DNA of 25,564 nt from Chara braunii. Lineage: Eukaryota; Streptophyta; Charophyceae; Charales; Characeae. Numbering within the stretch: position 1 is the stretch's first letter; the number at the start of each line of letters is the position of its first letter. Shown in pieces: positions 18,745 through 25,564 of this stretch. Both the position numbers and the translations under genes were made by a program. The notes beneath the pieces were generated by a model. The model did no database searches. It was not told the DNA's origin and saw only the letters and a program-made list of their open reading frames with translations. The stretch is from assembly GCA_003427395.1 (NCBI GenBank), contig BFEA01000124.1, positions 2,026,591 to 2,052,154 of the forward strand, in the 5' to 3' direction.

Positions 18745-18895
18745 TTTTTTTTTTTTTTTTTTTTTTTGGTCTGGACATTTCGGACCCCTGACACCGGTCC
18801 GGACTGTCTGGCTCCAGTGATGTCCAGATCACAGGACAGTCCGGACCGGTCCAGACACTAGTCCGGAAGTGTCCGGTGTCCGGGTGCGAGGTTAG
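18745..18895 (-). repeat. GTCCGGAC-rich repeat with poly(A), copy 2
   Basis: The minus strand carries the words gaccggtccggact, ccagacagtcc, ggtgtc and atgtccaga, followed by about 25 A (a T run on the plus strand at about 18740-18766). Opposite orientation to copy 1. Confidence 0.5.
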
Positions 18896-19149
18896 CATGC
18901 TAATTCTTCTTTTTGTTTTATTTTATTTTATTTTAAGGCTAATTCTTTTAAGCCCAAGCAATTCAAGTACCCATAGAGTCTGGACAGGACGACCTTTCCG
19001 GCCTTCTTTACTTATCATTAGTATTGCGAGGAACCCCATAGCAGCCAGCCCACGTTCAAGCCTCCAACAAGGAACCATGCCGGGGCTGCACCTGACCATG
19101 GGCGATACCGTCCAGAAGTCAGCCGGTAGCATCAGGACCGAGCTTCTTC

Positions 19150-19345
19150 AATGGGTCAGTCGCTGTGCCTCCCCTCTCCCCCTATGAACATCAGTAGTCA
19201 CTGTTCAATGCCGCTTCGGGGGACCAACGGGCTATCTCTAGGTGGCAGGCGCCAAGCTTGCCCAGGAAGGTACAAGAGGCCAATGGGGATTGAACCCACC
19301 TCGTCAATGCCACTCGCATGCCGTACCAATTGAGCTTGGGATTTT
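19150..19345 (-). mobile_element. tRNA-derived SINE
   Basis: The minus strand has an A-box-like AGCTCAATTGG (19326-19336), then 29 nt, then a B box GGTTCAATCC (19287-19296) in a T arm that still pairs (GTGGG with CCCAT). The would-be acceptor ends do not pair, and a unique body follows (about 19285 down to 19150), so this is a SINE head and not a tRNA gene. The 3' end and target duplications are not defined. Confidence 0.55.
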
Positions 19346-20369
19346 TTTGGGCTTTTCTTTTTTTGCTGGGCTTTTCCCTGGTCCTTGCACGACCGAGTCG
19401 CCCGATCAAACAGGGTGACCCAGGCCACCTCGCTGGTAGCCCAGCTACTTACCCAAATTGAAGGCATGTAGTTCGTTCAGTTTGTAATCTACTCTACATT
19501 CAAATCAGATACCACACAGTGAAGCTCTTCAAAGTTTACAACACAATTCAGCACTCTATCCAGGTAAAGCACAATATGTGATACATTGTAGCTCACAGAG
19601 AGAACGCATTCTCCCCTCTCCTTGAGGTTGATAAAATATGCAAGCACTGCAGATGGAGTCATGTAACATTCTCACGGGCCATGAAATGTGGTCAGGACAG
19701 AATGCATCTGCTGTACTCCAACTGAAAAATGAAAAGAAACCACCAAAAGGGGCACAAACCTGAGGCTAAACAGCACCAAACTAGCCTCACCGTGCAAAAT
19801 GAGAGCTCACCCCCAAACCTTGTAATAGAACGCATGATCTAAGCATAACTTGCAAACTTTTCTCGAACAGAAGGGCAATTTGAATAGACCGCGTACGTGT
19901 TGCATTCGACAGGTATCTTTTCTATTCGGATTTCGCAAAGCACAATGAATCCAGACAGATTATATAAGGCTAAACAGCACCAACTAGCTTCACTGTGCAA
20001 AATTAGAGTTCATCCACAAACCTCGTAATAGAAGACATGTTCTAAACATAAGACAGCATAGCCTCCTGCTCACTTATAATGGTAAATACCTCCCACCGTT
20101 CCCCCCTCGCCCCAACGCCCAAACAACCATACCCCGATACTCCAACTCCCAGACCCCACCCTTTCCCCTGACAACCAAACAGGAAGCCTACCCGGCAACA
20201 TGGCCTCCTGTTCACATATAATGGTGAACAACCTGACCCTATGATAGGCTACATGCCAGAATAAGGCCTTGCAAGATGCATCATTCCATAATACCACACT
20301 CTAAGATGGAAGGGTGTTGAATGTCATCACCTGCGCACTCCTGAGCATATTTTTCTGCATCCATGGAAT
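19346..20369. repeat. Direct repeats of about 88 and 40 bp in non-coding DNA
   Basis: 19762-19850 and 19966-20052 both start ggctaaacagcaccaa and proceed through gtgcaaaat and gtaatagaa. 20055-20090 and 20201-20236 share gcctcctg(c/t)tcac and tataatggt. No gene is supported. Confidence 0.7.
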
Positions 20370-20440
20370 TCCATCGGGATTCAAACTCGTTATTTATTCG
20401 GTAACCGTTACATGTGTGTACCTCTTAGCTACCTGGCCTG
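20370..20440 (-). mobile_element. Possible tRNA-derived SINE head, degenerate
   Basis: The minus strand has TAGCTAAGAGGTA (20419-20431) as an A box and GTTTGAATCCC (20376-20386) as a B box, 32 nt apart, the usual tRNA spacing. Arm pairing is poor. It lies about 90 nt inside the intron from the upstream VPS13 exon. Confidence 0.35.
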
Positions 20441-20531
20441 GGCTGGGTCACCCCTCCAAATTCTACATAAAAAAGAAAAGAGAATCCTTAAGAACAAAGA
20501 GGGGGAACAAAGGCACATGGAAAGAACTTAC

Positions 20532-20635
20532 CTCACTGTATCCTCATATCGAATATGCACATTCGTGATAGACAGCTTGAGGTTCCCAATGACAGTGCTG
20601 ATCAACGACTGTAGCCAGGATTTGCTCTCAGGAGT
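20532..20635 (-). CDS. VPS13: VPS13-like protein, internal exon (upstream of the two seen)
   Basis: This 104-nt exon encodes 34 residues plus two bases of a Ser codon: TPESKSWLQSLISTVIGNL, then KLSITNVHIRYEDTV. The motif (N/I)VHIRYED after a helix of the form SLI.TVIGNL is a hallmark of the N-terminal region of VPS13 family lipid-transfer proteins, downstream of the chorein domain. The minus-strand acceptor is a pyrimidine-rich TTGCTTGTTCTGTCTTTGCAG-type site; the donor is GAG followed by GTAAGT. It begins in phase 0, ends in phase 2 and joins the exon at 6030-6147. The preceding exons (chorein domain) were not found in the 4.9 kb to the right and should lie outside the window. Plant VPS13-like genes are the best match. 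Which paralogue cannot be said from 74 codons. Confidence 0.92.
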
Positions 20636-20740
20636 CTGCAAAGACAGAACAAGCAATGTAAGAGTTCTGCAATCTGTATCTTACTTTGTTCTCCACCATC
20701 GCTGGGCAAGAAAAAACGGTTAACCATTGGTTAGCTGTTT

Positions 20741-20853
20741 CCTTACTGCTCTATTGGAGAGGCTATGTCATGCAAGAACCCCGACTTACTGCTCTCGTTT
20801 GTCTTCCTTACTGCTCTATTGGAGAGGCTACGTCATGCAAAAACCCCGACTTA
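20741..20853. repeat. 65-bp tandem duplication
   Basis: ccttactgctctattggaga begins at 20741 and 20806. The second unit is slightly shorter. Confidence 0.9.
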
Positions 20854-20989
20854 CTTTGAGCAAGGAGGCCTGGGTTGGCCAAAGAACATTTAGCTTGAAA
20901 AAGAAATGGCTTAGTTCTCTCAGTAATGGTAGGGGTTGTAGCTACTCTGCTGGACAAAGTTAGAGGAGGTGAGTAAAGATTGCTACCCT

Positions 20990-21047
20990 GTGTGTGTGTG
21001 GGCATGTGTGTGCGTGTGTGCGTGCATGTGTGTGTGGGTGTGGGTGT

Positions 21048-21138
<91 letters not shown>

Positions 21139-21170
21139 CGTGTGCATGTGTGTGTGCGTGTGTTGTGATC
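20990..21170. repeat. Long (TG)n microsatellite
   Basis: Pure tg from 21051 to 21137 (about 43 units), with imperfect tg-rich flanks. Overlapping Val-Cys or Thr-His ORFs are artefacts of the repeat. Confidence 0.97.
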
Positions 21171-21380
21171 CAGCCCAATTCCTGATTCAGAAGTCAACTT
21201 TGAGGCAATGCCTTCCCTCACCAATCAAGTAGACCTGGAAGACAAAGAAAGAGAAGAGAATGGAGCACAGTAGTAGCCCAAGAAGAAGAACACAAGATTG
21301 ACCCACTGTCCGATCCCCTCTGCTCTCCACCTACATCGTCATGATCATCATCCCTCTTCTATATCTTTCCTTACAAAAAA

Positions 21381-22310
21381 GTTAACCCAGGTCTCCTGTG
21401 ACGGTCCCACGCGAAACCCATACGGCCTCATTAGCCAGCACGATGCTGGACCGTCGCTCTGTCCCTACAGGTCCTGTCATTGGGACCTCAGTGGGGGGGG
21501 TGGGGACTGCAGCAGGTGCCAGTGGAATTTCCAGGAAAGTCCGTCTGGAGTGGGGCACTGTAGTTCTGGGCGACCGGCCGGAGCCTGCAGAAGGAAACGC
21601 AAAGTTAACCCAGGTCTCATGTGATGGTTCCACGTGAAACCCGGACCGCCTCGGTCGCCAGCGCCATCCTGAACCGTCGCTGTCTGTCCCCTATATGTCC
21701 CGTCATTGAGACTTTGGTGGGGAGGGTGGGGACCGCAGTAAGTGCCACCCGAATTTCCGGGAATGCTGGTCCTGGAGCGGGGGCGCTGTAGTTCGGGGTG
21801 ACCGACTGGGGCCTGCAGAAGGAAGTGCACGAGAACTGGGAGCGGACGTGGCCCGCCACCATCTGTCATCACGAAGCGCCCGGAGCCAAATCGTATACCT
21901 CCAGCATCTTTACCTCCGGCATCTTTACGGCCCCGATCTTTACCTCCCCCACCTGAGCCTGCTCCATGTTTCCGTCCGTCTGGAGTGGGGGCACTGTAGT
22001 TCTGGTCAACCGACCGGAGCCTGCAGAAGGAAACGCAAAGTTAACCCAGGTCTCATGTGATGGTTCCACATGAAACCCGGACCGCCTTGGTCGCCAGCGC
22101 CATCCTGAACCGTCGCTGTCTGTCCCCTATATGTCCCGTCATTGAGACTTTGGTGGGGAGGGTGGGGACCGCAGTAAGTGCCACCCGAATTTCCGGGAAT
22201 GCTGGTCCTGGAGCGGGGGCGCTGTAGTTGTCTCTTATACACATCTAGATGTGTATAAGAGACAGGCATAAGGAAGTGCACGAGAACTGGGAGCGGACGT
22301 GGCCCGCCAC
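21381..22310. repeat. About 220-bp degenerate repeat array and its duplication
   Basis: gttaacccaggtctc occurs at 21381, 21604 and 22040. Intervals share ggggactgcag/ggggaccgcag, atttcc and gcctgcagaagga in fixed order. 21604-21970 is largely repeated at 22040-22440, including a stretch with 15-bp agcatctttacctcc units (one unit more in the second copy). Reading frames stay open on the minus strand, but the two alternative frames look equally plausible and no domain is seen. Confidence 0.8.
22229..22265. other. Nextera mate-pair junction adapter (artefact)
   Basis: TGTCTCTTATACACATCT is followed directly by its reverse complement, the Tn5 mosaic-end pair used as the Nextera mate-pair circularisation junction; 37 of 38 adapter bases are present. 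It replaces about 26 nt found at the same place in the first repeat copy (about 21792-21817). The minus-strand translation gives the familiar contaminant SYTHLDVYKRQ. This is sequencing DNA, not genome, and it may mark a false join. Confidence 0.97.
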
Positions 22311-22440
22311 CATCTGTCATCACGAAGCGCCCGGAGCCAAATCGTATACCTCCAGCATCTTTACCTCCAGCATCTTTACCTCCCGCATCTTTACGGCCCC
22401 GATCTTTACCTCCCCCACCTGAGCCTGCTCCATGTTTCCG

Positions 22441-24983
22441 TACAAATACTGACCGTACATTACTCTGTTCCCGTCCGCAGACACGCGGGACATGTGGGAC
22501 CAGCACCACACTAGCCACACTAGCATTCGCATTGTCTTTTTCCTTCTCGTTGCAGAAAAGGCCAGTTGGCGTTGATTGCTGGTTTTCAGACGGTTGTCCA
22601 AAAAGGCGGGAAGCTGCCTCTGAATGCAGTGAAACTGAACACTCGCTGATCTCCGAGGAGGGAACACCAGCAAAGCGGATAGGGAGGTCGAGGCGGAGTA
22701 ATGGGGGGGGGAGGGCAAACATGTAAAGAGGTCACAAAAAACGGGAGCACCAAAATCGAAGGTCGAGGCGGAAGAGAAAGGGAGGACAGAGGAGGATATC
22801 AAGAGCAAAGGAACAAGCACACAGATCACCGAGGAGGATCAGAATCGAGTCGTGGAGAGCAAACGAACGATCAGAAAGGAGGAAGATAACGAGTGCTGGA
22901 GAGGAAGGCAGCGAAGAGGTGGAGAGGAAACGAATCCATGCCATGCGGGAGCAGGGGGCGGCCAGAATTGAGTCATGGACAACAAGCAAACGCATGCACG
23001 TCGCCGAAGAGGGAGTATCAGGGATCCACACCATAAGGTCGAGGTTAAGGACATCGAGCGCTGGAGAGGAAGACAGCACGGAGCTGGAGAGCAAACATAC
23101 GCACACACACATCACGGAGGAGGGACCATCAGAATCGAATCCTGGATAGTAAGTGAACAGTCGAGGAGGAAAATATTTAGTGGAGAGAAAGACAGCACGG
23201 AGGTGTAGAGAAAGTGAATGCATGCAGAGCATCAACGAGGACGCAGCAGGAATCCGACCGAGGCCGAGGACAAAGGCCGAAGGGAGGAAAACATCGAGAT
23301 GTGGACAGCAAGCAACCTGGGATCAGGAGGTGGAAGTCCACATTGGAGGAGCACATCAGAAGGTCGAGAGGAGCTGAGGTCAAGAGGAACCCGCGAAAGT
23401 AGGAGCAATCGCACACAATCTGGATCGTGAGGAAGGCAGCACGGAAGAGGTGGAGACGAAGGGAGGTCGACGTGGAAGGGGAAGGTAGCAGGGGGGAGGG
23501 TATCAATCAAGAGGTCGAACTGCATGTTGGTCGGGCGAAGGCAGGAACGGTGACACGGGGAGATGAGGCGCAGCAGATGACAATAACAACGACACAATAT
23601 CGCTCACAAACGGCTTTGCCAGTGTTTCAGCCTCGCTTCCGATGTGCAATTCCTGCAGTGGTGTTGAGACATGCGCCCCGGTCGGTGCCTTTGCTCGCCG
23701 ACACGTCCTCTCTTGCAAATCAATTTCGGCCTCGCTTCACAACGTCAGTTTCTACACTTCTGCTTCCAGAGTGTTTTCCTTTCTTTCCACTTCCCCCTCT
23801 CCTCTTTCTTCTCCTCTAACGCACAACATCGGTCACAAGGCAAATGACTTAAGCAGCCAGCCCCTCAGCTCAGTCTGTGCCTTGGTTCAATGAAGCCCTC
23901 CCGATACACTTCAGCAGTGTGATGCCTGCACTTCTCCTGAGATTGGTTCAGGCATGTGCTCTCTTGCAGATCAGTCTCGAGCTCACTTCAGACTTGCAGT
24001 TTCTGCATCTCTCCTCACATTGGGTTTTCCTGTCTTTCCCTTCCTGCTTCCTCTCTCCCTCTTCCCCCAGCTCCCCCTCTCCTCTACCGGTGTAGCCGCG
24101 GCGGATAACTTGTTACTACAAAACACAACAGCAACAAACAAAAGAATGAGCAAGAGTCGACATCTGAAAGTTCCCCATTACTGCCTTATAGATGAACTAC
24201 CTCTCTCGGCCTCCTCTCTATCGCTACACCACTTTGATGACCAGGTAGCTATGGAATATAGCTTATGGTATACCCAAGCATAGGGTATACAGATCATTCC
24301 TGCCATGCTTGGATGTTCAAAGAACAAAACTGCCCACTATGCATCTCCCTCCTCCTACGGCCATACCCAGTCTCCTTAGATGAAGAAGAAGTATACCAGA
24401 TCCCCTCCAGGTCCAATCCAGCTGCAGAACCAGCCAGGCAAGTGAAGGTGAAGGTCCACAACAGCCAAAGGTAAGTCCTCTCAGTTCCCTCCACCTCGCT
24501 CCTCTGGCTGTCCACTCTCCTCCGAACTCCATAGTCATCAGGGCTCCAACTAGTGCTCCCTTCATAGCTACGCACTCCCCCTCATCTCCACCATACTCGT
24601 GGAGCTCTACTCTCACCCTCCACCTTGCTCACCGAAGCTTCGCCTCTTCACCCTCTTGGCGGAGCAGCAGCATGACTGCCGGTTGATGCACACCCTACTC
24701 ATTGTATCGAGTGATATACCCACGACTACATACTGTGGGTAGCTTCCTACCTCTGCCGGTTCGCTAAGCCTGCCAGAATTCCTGCCTTTCCGTGGTAACA
24801 TCATTGCAGTCTGCAAATCTAACCCCTGCGCACAGTCTAACCTGACACCTAACTACACAGAGACCCTGGACCATCATGACCTTTTGGAAACTCCCGGGCT
24901 TTCTCCTAAGCCCAAGTGCCTTTGTAGCCAATGTTGGGTCTGTCCATGTAACGACACCTATTGGCTAATCTACGCCAGTACGA
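22441..24983. other. Non-coding; purine-rich degenerate repeats 22700-23520
   Basis: No gene recognised. Between 22.7 and 23.5 kb the plus strand is rich in gga/gaa with irregular copies of gagaggaag(a/g)cagc(a/g) and gagcaaac (for example near 22896, 23062, 23180 and 23427). From 23.6 to 24.95 kb the DNA is pyrimidine-rich on the plus strand, with short ORFs lacking domains. No VPS13 exon was seen on the minus strand. Confidence 0.55.
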
Positions 24984-25195
24984 GGCACAGAAACACAGCA
25001 CAGACAACGTGGACACAGACTTAAACACAGGCAGCCATACGGCATATGCATCATCAGCAGGTCACATACACAGCAAAATCATCTAAGGCACAGAAACACA
25101 CCTCGGACAACGTCGAGACTTAAACACAGGCAAGCACACGGCATACGTACACTACCAGCAGGTCACATATATACTCGGGAGATCCAGCAAAATAG
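24984..25195. repeat. About 103-bp tandem duplication
   Basis: ggcacagaaacac starts at 24984 and 25087. Both copies continue with gacaacgt, acttaaacacaggca, cggcata and cagcaggtcacata. Confidence 0.85.
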
Positions 25196-25223
25196 CCTCA
25201 GGCTAGGAAATCTCAGTGGGTCA

Positions 25224-25327
<104 letters not shown>

Positions 25328-25350
25328 TTACTTCTCCTCTCCTTTTCCTT

Positions 25351-25418
25351 TTCTTTGTTTTCTGTCCCATGACGTAGGGTTGGTTTCTTTGTTTTCTGTC
25401 CCACAACGTAGGGTTGAT
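25351..25418. repeat. 34-bp tandem duplication
   Basis: ttctttgttttctgtccca at 25351 and 25385, each followed by (t/c)(g/a)acgtagggttg. The rest to the window end is non-coding with several cccgttgaa words. Confidence 0.9.
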
Positions 25419-25564
25419 CTGTGTGTCTTTTTAATAGGGAACGGGGGAATTAAACTCCCGTTGAATCCCGTTGAAACTGAAAAATTCCCGTTTAAGCGAA
25501 AATGGGCCACTCCCTCGCTTTTCGAAAAAACGGAAACGTTGTGCGGGGTCCGGAACACATGGCC

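Larger units (their letters stand above)
6148..20531 (-). other. VPS13 intron, 14,384 nt, filled with mobile elements
   Basis: Bounded on the minus strand by GAG followed by GTAAGT at the 5' end and a pyrimidine-rich TTTATTTTGCAG at the 3' end. The flanking exons join as AG+C (Ser), with no residues missing relative to the conserved family sequence, so no intervening exon is needed. It contains the LINE, the second LTR element, the SINE and numerous tandem repeats. Confidence 0.85.

Noticed and set aside
19287-19344. Functional tRNA gene
   Set aside because: The acceptor stem does not pair and the anticodon arm is not convincing; a SINE head fits better.
21051-21137. CRISPR-like periodicity
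   Set aside because: Dinucleotide repeat without spacers; no CRISPR array anywhere in the window.
20960-21232. Overlapping Val-Cys and Thr-His repeat ORFs
   Set aside because: Pure translation of a TG microsatellite.
22006-22722. 238-codon minus-strand ORF
   Set aside because: It runs through the adapter at 22229-22265 and a repeat junction, so it is a chimera created by the assembly.
24265-24474. Plus-strand ORF with CHAWMFKEQNCPLC, considered as a RING-like fragment
   Set aside because: Only a few Cys/His with wrong spacing and no continuation.

Overview
The window looks like intronic, transposon-rich DNA from a plant-lineage nuclear genome. The evidence is plant-type GT-AG introns, retroelement leaders primed by plant initiator tRNA-Met, an L1-type LINE with a zf-RVT finger, a tRNA-derived SINE, many microsatellites and no bacterial gene organisation. 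Very long introns, gaps and a leftover Nextera sequence fit a draft assembly of a large genome. A charophyte such as Chara is a reasonable guess, but it is inference only.

The one host gene I can support is a minus-strand VPS13-like gene (bridge-type lipid-transfer protein). Two short exons are visible. One at 20532-20635 encodes the region with the NVHIRYED motif. One at 6030-6147 encodes the continuation NPGHPF...DKLRK. They join in phase through a split Ser codon, with consensus splice sites, across a 14,384-nt intron. Almost everything between 6.1 and 20.5 kb is therefore intron. The DNA outside these exons appears to belong to the flanking introns of the same gene, because no further VPS13 exon was recognised there.

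Layout from left to right: 1-1950 holds the 5' part of a minus-strand LTR retroelement (gag-like acidic coiled coil with 76-bp repeats, leader, tRNA-iMet primer-binding site). A 105-bp MITE with 28-bp inverted ends and TA target duplications lies at 2118-2222. 2640-3612 is a stack of 121-, 53- and 70-bp tandem repeats around a TATA box. 3.6-6.0 kb is non-coding with short tandem duplications. Then come the downstream VPS13 exon, a decayed minus-strand LINE (7338-9560) that lacks the catalytic YADD region, and 9.6-14.9 kb of non-coding DNA with direct repeats, a foldback and small satellites. A 166-nt gap sits at 15071-15236. A second related minus-strand LTR element (gag plus leader plus primer-binding site) covers 15237-17493. 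Repeats follow from 17.5 to 20.3 kb, including a SINE near 19.15-19.35 kb, then the upstream VPS13 exon, a long TG microsatellite, and a ~220-bp repeat array interrupted by a Nextera mate-pair junction sequence at 22229-22265 (an assembly artefact). 22.4-25.6 kb is non-coding and repetitive.

The classified retroelements that could be oriented (two LTR elements, LINE, SINE) lie on the same strand as the host gene. None appears intact. No new functional system was found. The most informative observations are the giant VPS13 intron, the paired LTR leaders, the MITE and the adapter artefact.
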